DNA from: Bacilli bacterium
Lineage (GTDB): Bacteria > Bacillota_I > Bacilli_A > RFN20 > CAG-826
Reading direction: 5' to 3'
Assembly (NCBI GenBank): GCA_017651565.1
Contig: JAGCCQ010000005.1
Span: forward strand, 1-44,302
Length of the DNA: 44,302 bases
This document shows, piece after piece, positions 8,573 through 16,305 of the stretch (position 1 is its first letter; each line of letters opens with the position of its first letter). Position numbers and translations under genes: made by a program. The notes under the pieces were generated by a model, which saw only the letters and a list, made by a program, of their open reading frames with translations, did not search any database and had not been told where the DNA came from.

Positions 8573-10270
8573 TTAGCGGTTGTCCTCATCGTAGTAATCA
8601 TCATATTCGTCGTAGTCGACGTCATCTTCATCATCGTAATTATCTTCAGATTCTTCTGCATCGAGTTCAGCAAGTTCTTCTTCAGTATAAATTGACATTC
8701 TTTCAGCGTTAGATGTATCTGTAACACCTTTCTTGTCATCTTTATCTTCAGATTCTTCTTTCTTTTTGCTGAATTTCTTCTTTGAAGAAGTCTTCTTAGA
8801 ATTATCTTCAGATTCAAGGGATGCTTCTAAATCTGCTAAGGAAGTTGTTGTCTTAACAGTTGTTGTTGGAGCAACAGGAGCTTCAACTGGTTTTTCTTCA
8901 ACCTTTGGAGCGACTGGAGCTTCTTCTTCGACAGGAGCAACTACTTCTTCAGTTTCTTCTACTTCTGCTTCTAAAGCTTCGTTTAAGTCGTCATTTGCGA
9001 CTTCGTCATAAACTCTATCTTGTGGAGCAACATAACCTTCTGGTAAACCTGGAAGAACTGTTGTGTTGACTTTGATGTCGTTTCTTGCAGCAGTTGCAGC
9101 AGCCATTTCAGCAGCTTTTTGAGCAGCAAGTTCCATAACGAGTTTATTTTTAACTTCGAGTTCAGCAGCTTGAAGTTCTTCGATAGTTTGATATGTTAAA
9201 CCATTTTCGATTGCTTCGGATTCAAGTTTGATATCGATATGATATCCAGTTAACTTAACTGCTAATCTAACATTAGCGCCCTTACGACCAATTGCGAGTG
9301 AGAATGAATCATCTTTAACAATTGCGATTGCGCTTTTCTTTTCTACGTCAACTATAACACCAGCGACACGTGCAGGTTTTAAAGCTTCAATAATGAATAA
9401 ACCTGGGTTTTCGCTCCAAGCGATAACATCAATCTTTTCTTTTGCTTGGCCATTCCCTAAATGACCAACAACTTTTTGAATTTTAGTACCATTAGGGCCA
9501 ATACAAGCACCTGCAGGATCAATATTTGGATCAGGAGAATAAACAGCAATTTTACTTCTTTCGCCAGCTTCACGAGCAATGCCTTTAACGATAACAGAAC
9601 CATTATAAATATCTGGAACTTCTTCGTTTAAGATACATCTTAAGAAACCTTCGTTAGCTCTAGAAACTACGATGTGAGCACCTTTTGTGCCACTAGCAAC
9701 GTCGTGAATGTAAACTTTAATTTGATCACCAACGTTGAACTTTTCTTCGCCAATTAATTGGCTATGAGGTAAGTAGACTGATGTACGAACTAAGTTAACA
9801 GTAACACCTTTTTCGTCGACCTTTTCGACTTTACCGGTGATAATTGTGCCAATTTTATCTTTGAATGCGTCATAAAGAATGCCTTTTTCTGCTTCAGCAA
9901 ACTTTTGGTGCATGATTGATTTAATTGACATAGCTGTTGCTTTTCTTAAATCATCAATACTTGCTTCAATGAAGTATTCATCGCCGTCTTTGTATTCAGC
10001 TTTCTTCTTTCCTTCATTTGCGTCTTCTGTTGCGATTTCTAAGAAATCATCTTGAACATCATCTCTGACAATTTTAACTTGCCACATTTCGATAATGCCT
10101 TTGTCTGCATCGATGTTAACTCTAACATCTGCATCATCACCACCGAGTTGTTTACGGTAGCCTTTGATAAGTGCTTCCTCTAGGGCAGCAAGCACTGTAT
10201 CTCTTGTAATTCCCTTGCTAGCTTCAATTTCTTCTAATGCAGCATTGAATTGTGTTGCGTCAATAGTCAT
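8573..10270 (-). CDS. nusA: Transcription termination/antitermination factor NusA
   Basis: NusA binds RNA polymerase and stimulates pausing and intrinsic termination. The order is an N-terminal polymerase-binding domain (1-130), S1 (about 140-205), and KH1 and KH2 with GPNGTKI (258-264) and IGRKGANV (327-334). The ATG at 10270 follows AAGGAG. Residues after about 370 form a long Ala/Glu/Pro/Val-rich, then Lys-rich, then Asp/Tyr-rich acidic tail that Bacillus NusA lacks. The tail is low-complexity and probably disordered. The gene is 13 bp after rimP. Confidence 0.95.
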   Translation of the reverse strand: MTIDATQFNAALEEIEASKGITRDTVLAALEEALIKGYRKQLGGDDADVRVNIDADKGIIEMWQVKIVRDDVQDDFLEIATEDANEGKKKAEYKDGDEYFIEASIDDLRKATAMSIKSIMHQKFAEAEKGILYDAFKDKIGTIITGKVEKVDEKGVTVNLVRTSVYLPHSQLIGEEKFNVGDQIKVYIHDVASGTKGAHIVVSRANEGFLRCILNEEVPDIYNGSVIVKGIAREAGERSKIAVYSPDPNIDPAGACIGPNGTKIQKVVGHLGNGQAKEKIDVIAWSENPGLFIIEALKPARVAGVIVDVEKKSAIAIVKDDSFSLAIGRKGANVRLAVKLTGYHIDIKLESEAIENGLTYQTIEELQAAELEVKNKLVMELAAQKAAEMAAATAARNDIKVNTTVLPGLPEGYVAPQDRVYDEVANDDLNEALEAEVEETEEVVAPVEEEAPVAPKVEEKPVEAPVAPTTTVKTTTSLADLEASLESEDNSKKTSSKKKFSKKKEESEDKDDKKGVTDTSNAERMSIYTEEELAELDAEESEDNYDDEDDVDYDEYDDYYDEDNR

Positions 10271-10283
10271 AACTATTTACTCC

Positions 10284-10742
10284 TTAAAATTTAATTGCTA
10301 AGCGTATTTTTAAGATGTTTGATTTAACAACTTCAACATCTTTGCTTCTTGTTTTGATTCTCTTAGTTACTAAGATTGAATTATCATTTACCTCTTTAAG
10401 AGTTCCTTCGAAAATGTTTTCGCCTTCGATAGGATTGTTGACGTGTACATTTACGTAACTGCCGACATACTTATCTAATTCTTCAACTTTTAAAGGTTTT
10501 TCAGCTCCTAAAGAAGAAATATCAAGATTGTATGCTGCTTCAAATGGGTCAATTTCATCAAAGTATGTACTAAGTACATTAGTTACTTCAACGATGTCTT
10601 CCATATTAATTGGAGCGACTCTATCAACAACGATACTAACTTGTAAAGAACCACTATTTCTAGAAACGTTTAAACTAACAAGATTATAATTGATACTTGC
10701 TAATTTGCTTGAGACGAGTTCAGATAATTGTTTTTCTTCCAT
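10284..10742 (-). CDS. rimP: Ribosome maturation factor RimP
   Basis: RimP assists 30S maturation. The 152-residue protein has the family's VDIEDIVEVTN-like centre (here MEDIVEVTNVLSTYFDE), a YNLDISSLGAEKPL stretch and a C-terminal SH3-like domain ending in IRLAIKF. The ATG at 10742 follows AAGGGAG. It is the first gene of the rimP-nusA-infB-rbfA operon and is preceded by a clear promoter and a terminator-like hairpin within its leader. Confidence 0.93.
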   Translation of the reverse strand: MEEKQLSELVSSKLASINYNLVSLNVSRNSGSLQVSIVVDRVAPINMEDIVEVTNVLSTYFDEIDPFEAAYNLDISSLGAEKPLKVEELDKYVGSYVNVHVNNPIEGENIFEGTLKEVNDNSILVTKRIKTRSKDVEVVKSNILKIRLAIKF

Positions 10743-10752
10743 AATTCTCCCT

Positions 10753-10794
10753 TAAAAACAAAGAGTGGCCTTTTCGGTCACTCTTGTTCAGAGT
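10753..10794 (-). promoter_or_regulatory. rimP-nusA leader attenuator candidate
   Basis: In the rimP 5' UTR the arms AAGAGTGACC and GGCCACTCTT (10761-10785, ten pairs, loop GAAAA) are followed by TGTTTTT, an intrinsic terminator ending about 11 bp before rimP. Just upstream, ACTCT and AGAGT (10780-10794, loop GAACA) form a hairpin that would use the same 5' arm. The two folds exclude each other, as in attenuators. The hairpin also lies downstream of the preceding membrane gene. Confidence 0.65.
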
Positions 10795-10821
10795 ATTGTA
10801 CTTTCTTTCGAAAGCACCATT

Positions 10822-10850
10822 ATCATAATTGAATATTTACTAAATGTAAA
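10822..10850 (-). promoter_or_regulatory. rimP operon promoter
   Basis: TTTACA (10845-10850) and TATGAT (10822-10827) lie 17 bp apart on the minus strand. The predicted start is near 10815, at a CTTTCGAAAG palindrome (10805-10814), giving a leader of about 70 nt. Confidence 0.75.
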
Positions 10851-10882
10851 CAACTAATATAAATATTTATGAAATTTGTGGA

Positions 10883-11863
10883 TTAATCGTTCTTTTTGTT
10901 CTCTTCTGGCTTAGGTTCAGGTTTAGTTTCTTCAGGCGGAACCACTTCTGGAGGCACTTCTTTTGTAGGTTTTGGTTCTACTGGTACAGGTGCCGGAGAA
11001 GGTTCAGGAGTTGGTTCAGGTTGAGGTTCTGGAGTTGGCTTATCAGCAGGTTGTTCTTCAACAACTGGCGCTTCTTCTACAGCTGGTTCTTCAGGAATAG
11101 TTTCCTCAACTGGCTCTTTTTTAGAACGTTTTTGTTGTTTCTTAATTTCTTTTTGACCTTTAATCAATCTTGCATCGGCAACATAAAGTTTGCCTTTAAT
11201 CATTGAGTTATAGACGCAATGTTGAACAATCCAACATGCAAGCATAATAAAGAATAAAATATATTGCATTGGACATACTTTTGGATCATAAGTTTCACCA
11301 TCCGCCATTATTTCACGAGCTAAATATTTAGCGCAGAAATTTGTGAAAAATGAAGCAATTATAAATAAAAGCATTAAAAAGAAGCATGCGATTGTAAGTC
11401 CTTTAGCGCTCTTATGATATGTTCCAGTAGCTAATCTAACAATGCCTTCAATAAATAAGGCCACTGCCATTAAAATCATTAAAACAAATGTAACGCCAAT
11501 AATAGTATCTAAAACAGGTGCACCAGCATCATACCAAAAAACAGCATAATTTCCGGTTCCAGATGCAACACTTCTAAATGCAATTAAATGATCGAAAAAA
11601 TCTCTAGTATATGCACCTTTATTTAAAAAATGTGTAAATCCAGTAATACCATCCAATCCTAAAGATGAGAAAGCTGGAGCATATGTTAAATAGTCAAAAG
11701 CATTTACTTGTGTCAACTTGCCGTTAACTGTAGCTCCAAGGATAGGAAAGAAAGTTAATCCAATAATCAACATGAATCCAGCAAAAACAGCAAAGGACGC
11801 ACAAAGAATGCTTCCTAATGAATGTTTTGGATAGATTTTAATTCCATTAACTTTACTTACCAT
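10883..11863 (-). CDS. Membrane protein with Pro/Glu-rich cytoplasmic tail, function unknown
   Basis: I do not recognise the family. The 326-residue protein has about four membrane segments: residues 18-43, 118-142, 153-175 and 200-218. A basic stretch (KKQQKRSKK) follows, and then an 80-residue tail of proline, glutamate and valine repeats (PEPQPEPTPEPSPAP and similar). The tail resembles cell-wall-spanning or protein-binding linkers, but its side of the membrane is uncertain. It has an extended -10 box eight bases before the ATG and no Shine-Dalgarno sequence. It lies downstream of the Lit-like gene with its own promoter. Confidence 0.8.
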   Translation of the reverse strand: MVSKVNGIKIYPKHSLGSILCASFAVFAGFMLIIGLTFFPILGATVNGKLTQVNAFDYLTYAPAFSSLGLDGITGFTHFLNKGAYTRDFFDHLIAFRSVASGTGNYAVFWYDAGAPVLDTIIGVTFVLMILMAVALFIEGIVRLATGTYHKSAKGLTIACFFLMLLFIIASFFTNFCAKYLAREIMADGETYDPKVCPMQYILFFIMLACWIVQHCVYNSMIKGKLYVADARLIKGQKEIKKQQKRSKKEPVEETIPEEPAVEEAPVVEEQPADKPTPEPQPEPTPEPSPAPVPVEPKPTKEVPPEVVPPEETKPEPKPEENKKND

Positions 11864-11871
11864 ACGTTGTT

Positions 11872-11880
11872 ATTATAACA
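11872..11880 (-). promoter_or_regulatory. Extended -10 promoter, leaderless type
   Basis: The minus strand reads TGTTATAAT, an extended -10 box, ending 8 bp before the ATG at 11863. No convincing -35 box is seen. Transcription should begin 0-2 bases before the start codon. Confidence 0.65.
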
Positions 11881-11894
11881 AAGTTAGAAAATTT

Positions 11895-12596
11895 TTAATA
11901 ATTTTCATAAATGTCGAATGACTTTTTTCTTTTAACGATTTTTCTTCTCTTGATGAGTCCGATAATTATTAAAACTGTAGCACCAATAAAAAAGCCAGAA
12001 GCAATTACAATTGCACAAACCATAAAGAACTCTTCAGGCATGATTAAAATAATGTAATTTTCCCAAGACCTAAACATAAAGTTATCCTTTCCTGGGAAAA
12101 ATATTCTATGGAAAGTCATAAATGCTTCATTAAAGTCAATAGAACATATGCCAACAAGTACGCAAGGAAGAACGATTGTAAAGATACCAGCAACCAAATA
12201 TGTTGTTGGTTTAAAAATCACTACTCTTTTTATCTTTTGGACAATGTTTAAAACAATAATAAGAACAAAAGTTACTAGTAAAACAACAAAATCAATCGTG
12301 AAAAGCACTCTGCAATCTTGGAAATGAAGAACGTCTTTTTCAGGATAAATCAATTTGCCTGCGCCAAACTCTTTATAAAATACACAATAATCCAAAACTT
12401 GGTTATATGCTTCTACAACATCATCAAAAGTATAATTGAGCCCTGACTGGTTGTTTAAACTTTCAACCATATGCATTGGTTCAATACAAATAGTATGGAT
12501 AAACCTACACAAAATAGGTATTGAAATGGATAAGCTGATGATAAAGAAGAACAGCACTATCCCGTAAATAATGTTAAGTAATCTATATTTTTTCAT
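11895..12596 (-). CDS. lit: Lit-like lipoprotein intramolecular transacylase (DUF1461 / TIGR01906)
   Basis: The 233-residue protein has four membrane helices (about 9-33, 102-122, 131-152, 192-216) and two family histidines, H91 in HFQDC and H163 in FMTFHRIFF. A PEEFF motif follows. DUF1461 proteins of Enterococcus and Bacillus cereus (Lit) move an acyl chain within diacylated lipoproteins to make the lyso form, using two such histidines. The 72-residue spacing seen here equals that of H85 and H157, as I recall them from B. cereus Lit. It follows the Sel1-repeat gene by 15 bp with a GGGGA site, so the two are probably cotranscribed. Two lipoproteins in this window could be substrates. Confidence 0.75.
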   Translation of the reverse strand: MKKYRLLNIIYGIVLFFFIISLSISIPILCRFIHTICIEPMHMVESLNNQSGLNYTFDDVVEAYNQVLDYCVFYKEFGAGKLIYPEKDVLHFQDCRVLFTIDFVVLLVTFVLIIVLNIVQKIKRVVIFKPTTYLVAGIFTIVLPCVLVGICSIDFNEAFMTFHRIFFPGKDNFMFRSWENYIILIMPEEFFMVCAIVIASGFFIGATVLIIIGLIKRRKIVKRKKSFDIYENY

Positions 12597-12611
12597 AATT
12601 CCCCGCTTGAT

Positions 12612-13406
12612 TTAGTTTCTCTTCTTTGAAGCTTCTGCTCTCCAGAACTGTGCAATCTCTAGATTCTTTAATGTTCCAATACCTTTTTCATAGTATTCTG
12701 CAAGCCTAGTCATTGCAGGAGAAGAACCATTCTTTGCAGCTTTCATTAATAATGATAACGATTTTGAATCGTCTTGAGGGACGAAATTTCCTTTTCTATA
12801 TAAGTCCGCTAAAAGGACTAAACATTTAGAATCGTTATTGAAAGCGCCTTTTTGAAGAAGTTCTACTGCTAAGTTAGGATTAGCTTTACCTTCGCTATTA
12901 TCAAGAAGAAGTAAACTTCTTAAATAGAGCGAGTTACCAGTTTCAGTATTACACTTTTCTAATATTGCGGAAGCTTTTTCTAAATCTTTCTCACAACCAG
13001 TGCCTATTCTATACATATTTGCTAACAAAAACAAAGATTTTTCATAGTTTTGAATAGCGGATTCGTACGCAAAATTAAATGCTTTTTTAGGATCTTTCTC
13101 TACCCCTACTCCGTTTAGATAACATATTGCTACGTTATATTGGGATATATAATCTCCATACTTTGCAGATTTGAGATAAAACTCAAAAGCTTTCTCTTTA
13201 TTCACGTCTACTCCAAGGCCTTTTTCAAAGAAATACCCTATTTTACGCAAATATGTAGGCTTAGTTGTATTGATGATTCTAGTCAAATATGAAAACGCCC
13301 TAACAAAATTACCTTCTTCTTGGTAATAGTTAGCTAACATAAATATTGCATCTTCATTATTTAATGAAGCAAGTTTCTCATATTTGATTAGTTCAACTTC
13401 GTTCAT
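12612..13406 (-). CDS. Sel1-like repeat (SLR/TPR) protein
   Basis: The 264 residues consist of about six helical Sel1-type repeats. Typical units are GVDVNKEKAFEFYLKSAKYG, GVGVEKDPKKAFNFAYESA and a final one near GIGTLKNLEIAQFW. Such solenoids are protein-binding scaffolds; no catalytic domain, signal peptide or membrane segment is seen, so it is probably cytoplasmic. TATGAT ends 11 bp before the ATG at 13406, and no ribosome site is visible. It is the first gene before the Lit-like gene and is divergent from mntP. Confidence 0.85.
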   Translation of the reverse strand: MNEVELIKYEKLASLNNEDAIFMLANYYQEEGNFVRAFSYLTRIINTTKPTYLRKIGYFFEKGLGVDVNKEKAFEFYLKSAKYGDYISQYNVAICYLNGVGVEKDPKKAFNFAYESAIQNYEKSLFLLANMYRIGTGCEKDLEKASAILEKCNTETGNSLYLRSLLLLDNSEGKANPNLAVELLQKGAFNNDSKCLVLLADLYRKGNFVPQDDSKSLSLLMKAAKNGSSPAMTRLAEYYEKGIGTLKNLEIAQFWRAEASKKRN

Positions 13407-13436
13407 GCAATAAGGATATCATATTTTTTTAAAATA

Positions 13437-13465
13437 TTGACATAGACTTTGAGGAAGTTTAAATT
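13437..13465 (+). promoter_or_regulatory. mntP promoter
   Basis: A consensus TTGACA (13437-13442) is 17 bp from TAAATT (13460-13465). The predicted start is near 13472, two bases before the ATG chosen for mntP. No manganese riboswitch would fit in this space. Confidence 0.6.
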
Positions 13466-13473
13466 AAGTGTCT

Positions 13474-14100
13474 ATGGTAATAGTAGAAGTAATTTTGCTT
13501 GGTATCGCTCTTAGTATGGACGCATTTGCTGTAAGCATTTCATGCGGACTTTCTTATACAGATTTAAACAAAAAGAGATGTGCTTTTATCGCTTTAATTT
13601 TTGGTGTAATGCAAGCATTAATGCCTTTAGTTGGCTATTGGATTGTAGAAGCAATCACTACTATTGTTGACGAAACTGCTGGTGCTAAAGTTGGCGAAAT
13701 CGCTGCTACAGTTGTTTCTTGTATAGCTTTTGCGCTTTTAATCTTCTTAGGAACTAGGATGATCATTGAAGCAACTAAAGAAATGAAAAAGGCAGAAGAA
13801 GAAAAAGAACCTAAGAAATTCTCTTTAAGAGAAATTATGTATTTTGGAGTAGCAACTAGCATTGACGCTTTAGGTGCTGGAGTTGCTCTACATGCAGGCC
13901 TTTCCAATAACGTAACAATTTGGTTACATGTTTGTATTATTATGGCCTGCACGTTCACCATTTCGTTAATTGGCATCATCCTTGCAAAACAAGTTACAAA
14001 ACTATTAAAAGGGAAATACGAAATCACCGGAATTATCGGTGGATGTATCTTAATTCTTCTAGGTATTTGGATACTTGTAAGCCACTTATTAGGATTATAA
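13474..14100 (+). CDS. mntP: Manganese efflux pump MntP
   Basis: MntP exports Mn2+ through six membrane helices. The 208-residue protein carries both family signatures, ALSMDAFAVSISCGL near the N-terminus and TSIDALGAGVALH near residue 130. A GTG six bases upstream is possible, but the ATG puts SMDAF at the same residue (14) as I recall for E. coli MntP, and it fits the promoter. The GAGGAAG at 13451 would lie within the promoter spacer and is then not a ribosome site. The window also contains iron and zinc/manganese importers and a DtxR-type regulator. Confidence 0.93.
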   Translation: MVIVEVILLGIALSMDAFAVSISCGLSYTDLNKKRCAFIALIFGVMQALMPLVGYWIVEAITTIVDETAGAKVGEIAATVVSCIAFALLIFLGTRMIIEATKEMKKAEEEKEPKKFSLREIMYFGVATSIDALGAGVALHAGLSNNVTIWLHVCIIMACTFTISLIGIILAKQVTKLLKGKYEITGIIGGCILILLGIWILVSHLLGL

Positions 14101-14105
14101 AAAAG

Positions 14106-14138
14106 CCAAGCAGATTCAATATTGCTTGGTATTTTTTT
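14106..14138. terminator. Bidirectional terminator between mntP and the HAD gene
   Basis: Arms CCAAGCA (14106-14112) and TGCTTGG (14123-14129) are followed by TATTTTTTT on the plus strand. On the minus strand they are followed by CTTTTTT. It serves the convergent mntP and HAD phosphatase genes. Confidence 0.85.
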
Positions 14139-14164
14139 AGTAGTTATTACATAGTAAGTATATT

Positions 14165-14800
14165 TTATTTTAAAAGTTCTTCGAGAGATTGTATTCTTGT
14201 ATATTTCTCTTTTGCGTACTCATTATGCCTATCGAGAAGTATTCCATCTATTCCAGCATTTTGAGCCGCTAGAACATCGTTAATAGCGTCACCCACATAA
14301 ACGACCTCGTCTAATGTAAATGGCTCTTGAATCTTCTTTAATGCTGTAAGAATAGGTGTTGGATCTGGCTTAGTTTCCTTAACAGTTTCATTTCCCACTA
14401 TTACATCAAATAATCCAAAGTCCATATCAAACATCTTTAAAACGTCTTTAACATGCTTTTCGTTATTAGATGTGACAATCCCTAATGTTGCTTCACTCAT
14501 TTTTAAATCAAGTATGAAATCATAAGTATCTTTATAGATAGAGATTCTTTTGTTGGATTCTTTAGAATTAACTAATTCTGTAATCATATCTAAGAATGGT
14601 TCAATATCCTCTTCTTTGTAAGAAGGCACTATCTTACGGTATGTTTCAGGTATAGGAACTCTTGTGTAATGTAAAATATCTTCTTCGTTAAGTTCTATGC
14701 CTTTTTTAGAAAAAGCCTCTTTAAAAACATAGACACTGCTTGGAAGAGTATCAAATAAAGTTCCATCAAAATCAAATAAATATACTTTGTATTGTTTCAT
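14165..14800 (-). CDS. HAD-superfamily phosphatase (Gph/PGMB-like)
   Basis: All HAD motifs are present in 211 residues: the nucleophile loop FDFDGTLFD (residues 9-17), the Ser/Thr motif IVTSNN, a lysine in KPDPTP, and the acidic loop YVGDAINDVLAA. A helical cap lies between motifs 1 and 2. Relatives hydrolyse phosphoglycolate, sugar phosphates or pyrophosphate, so the substrate is open. Its ATG overlaps the preceding GNAT stop in TAATG, indicating a two-gene operon. Confidence 0.9.
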   Translation of the reverse strand: MKQYKVYLFDFDGTLFDTLPSSVYVFKEAFSKKGIELNEEDILHYTRVPIPETYRKIVPSYKEEDIEPFLDMITELVNSKESNKRISIYKDTYDFILDLKMSEATLGIVTSNNEKHVKDVLKMFDMDFGLFDVIVGNETVKETKPDPTPILTALKKIQEPFTLDEVVYVGDAINDVLAAQNAGIDGILLDRHNEYAKEKYTRIQSLEELLK

Positions 14801-15291
14801 TATTCCACCACTAATTCGTATGCGTTTCTAAGTCCACCTTCAACAGGAGAAATGATTCCGCAGTATTTAAAACCATTCTTGAGAATAGCTCTAATCATAG
14901 ATTCATTACATGAGTGTGTATCGATTCTCATATTAAGTTTGTTCTTAGTTATCTCGGAGATGATGTAAGAGAAAATGTCCCTTTCTCTTTGAGAAGAAGC
15001 TAATCTATGAATAGTTCCATATGGTTTATCAGTTAACCAGGCACCATCAATTTCTAGATAAGTTCTATCTACACCTACGATATACGCAAATGTAGCTAGA
15101 ATGCCTTTTTCATCATCTTCAACTATATAGGATTGACCAAGTTCAATATCGGAAATAAGTATTTCCTTACTTGGCCAGTTATCATGCCATTGATTTGGAT
15201 TACCGTGACTTGCCATATACTTTCTAGCATTATCAAAGATAACTAGCATTTCTGGTAAGTCATTCATTGTAGATTTTCTAATTCTTTTCAT
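14800..15291 (-). CDS. GNAT-family N-acetyltransferase
   Basis: The 163-residue protein has the GNAT layout with an N-terminal RKSTMNDLPEMLVIFDNARKY helix and a central strand ending in TFAYIVG. The acetyl-CoA loop is less typical than in most GNATs (ASSQRERDIFSYIISE). The C-terminal NGFKYCGII stretch is characteristic. The acceptor is unknown. TAGAAT ends 9 bp before the ATG at 15291, and there is no Shine-Dalgarno sequence. It is coupled to the HAD gene by a one-base overlap. Confidence 0.85.
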   Translation of the reverse strand: MKRIRKSTMNDLPEMLVIFDNARKYMASHGNPNQWHDNWPSKEILISDIELGQSYIVEDDEKGILATFAYIVGVDRTYLEIDGAWLTDKPYGTIHRLASSQRERDIFSYIISEITKNKLNMRIDTHSCNESMIRAILKNGFKYCGIISPVEGGLRNAYELVVE

Positions 15292-15320
15292 GATAGGACT
15301 ATTCTATTAGATTTCTCTTT

Positions 15321-15350
15321 TCTAAAAAAGAAAAAAGCACTTTTCAGTGC
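15321..15350 (-). terminator. Terminator of the PH-domain gene
   Basis: Minus-strand arms GCACT and AGTGC (15337-15350, loop GAAA) are followed by TTTTTTCTTTTTT. The hairpin starts right after the stop codon at 15352. Confidence 0.85.
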
Positions 15351-15351
15351 C

Positions 15352-15939
15352 TTAGTCTTTATTTTGCTTTGTTTCTTTGTAATCGTCGTAGATTTCTTTA
15401 ATACGTTTATATGCATCATATGGGTTTTCAATAGCGGTAAAGATATAAGTAGAAACGCCTTTACCATTATTAAGAACTGGGCTAGCAGCAGATGCAAATG
15501 AGATCTTACCAGTATTTGGCTTCATCATCTTATCAAAGATACCAACGTTAACTGAGATACCACCAACTAAATCAAATTCAAGTGTCTTGAAGTCAGTGCC
15601 AATGATACCACTTCTAATTATTACGCGCTTATTAGTTACGCAGAATGCTTTCTTCTTATAGCCGAAGATAATTCCAATTGCACCTAATAGGAAGAATACT
15701 CCAAATATTACAAAGCATGGAATTAATACTATCCACGGACTATCACCTTCACTACCATCAGAACCTGATAATCCTAGAAGAATACATAAGATAGGTAATA
15801 AAACAAATACGGCTACACCTAAAGTTAAGCCTACTAAATTTAAAATTACTTCTCTTGTTTTGTTTGGTTTGAATGTTTCAATAACAGTTTCATCTCTACC
15901 TAAAATTGGGTCGAAGATTTTTGGATTAACAGCTGTCAT
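15352..15939 (-). CDS. Membrane-anchored bacterial PH-domain protein
   Basis: The open frame extends to 16140, but the ATG at 15939 follows AAGGAGA and gives a sensible 195-residue protein; the extra residues fall in the upstream regulatory stretch. Two hydrophobic segments (about 33-57 and 72-96) are followed by a YdbS-like bacterial PH domain: FCVTNKRVIIRSGIIG, then DLVGGISVNVGIFDK and IENPYDAYKRIKEIY at the end. These proteins bind partners at the membrane; the specific role is unknown. DnaA-box-like sequences lie 160-240 bp upstream. Confidence 0.85.
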   Translation of the reverse strand: MTAVNPKIFDPILGRDETVIETFKPNKTREVILNLVGLTLGVAVFVLLPILCILLGLSGSDGSEGDSPWIVLIPCFVIFGVFFLLGAIGIIFGYKKKAFCVTNKRVIIRSGIIGTDFKTLEFDLVGGISVNVGIFDKMMKPNTGKISFASAASPVLNNGKGVSTYIFTAIENPYDAYKRIKEIYDDYKETKQNKD

Positions 15940-16097
15940 ATTTTTGTCTCCTTTTTTGCCTAAGTCAGGCCTCAAGAAAACATTATAGACGCAAGCCAAT
16001 TTCTTTCCTAGTAGAATCGAAAATTTTAAATCACAAAATAGACCCATTATTAACCGATAGTGAGAGGGGTAGTTTTGCCTCTTTTTTACCCCAAAAG

Positions 16098-16179
16098 TTT
16101 TCCACACACATTTCGACCGTGGAAAAAAATCACTTTCCACTTTTTTAGAGTGTGGACAAAATGAAAAAAGTTATCCACA
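16098..16179. other. Cluster of DnaA-box-like 9-mers
   Basis: Against TTATCCACA, the matches are TTTTCCACA at 16098-16106 (8/9), TTTTCCACG on the minus strand at 16118-16126 (7/9), CTTTCCACT at 16133-16141 (6/9), TTGTCCACA on the minus strand at 16151-16159 (8/9) and a perfect TTATCCACA at 16171-16179. Next to the perfect box is an A+T-rich run where the minus strand repeats TAGTA, resembling DnaA-trio elements. Function is inferred only. Confidence 0.6.
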
Positions 16180-16250
16180 TAACATTACTATAGTAAATAC
16201 TACTAATTTTCTACTAGCAATATCGATTTAACCTACATTTGAATATAATA

Positions 16251-16283
16251 AAATCCACCGATTTTTGATGTCTCGATGGATTT
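16251..16283. terminator. Bidirectional terminator after the 16306-18783 operon
   Basis: Arms AAATCCACCGA and TCGATGGATTT can form 11 pairs with one wobble around an 11-nt loop. The minus strand continues TTATTATATT and the plus strand TTTACTT. It lies 23 bp after the last gene of the operon. Confidence 0.7.
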
Positions 16284-16305
16284 TTTACTTATTGTTTGTG
16301 GAGCC

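Larger units (their letters stand above)
15940..16305. other. 366-bp gene-free stretch with DnaA-box cluster
   Basis: No gene is seen here. From left to right it holds the ribosome site and a TATAAT (15982-15987) for the PH-domain gene, then a weak GGGGTA/TACCCC inverted repeat (about 16056-16092). Next come five DnaA-box-like sequences (16098-16179), a very A+T-rich segment with TACTA/TAGTA triplets (16186-16216) and a bidirectional terminator (16251-16283). Confidence 0.7.

Noticed and set aside
8566..8817. Lys/Met-rich minus-strand frame at the nusA end
   Set aside because: It is nusA's acidic tail read in another frame; nusA itself is continuous here.
15288..15497. Minus-strand 69-codon frame overlapping the PH-domain gene
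   Set aside because: It is an alternate frame that runs through the terminator at 15321-15350.
15940..16140. N-terminal extension of the PH-domain protein
   Set aside because: The extension runs through the promoter and a DnaA-like box. The ATG at 15939 has a good AAGGAGA site and fits the family.
15940..16305. Calling the DnaA-box cluster the replication origin
   Set aside because: There is no dnaA, dnaN, rpmH or parAB nearby, and the genes on both sides are on the same strand. The evidence supports only a DnaA-box cluster.
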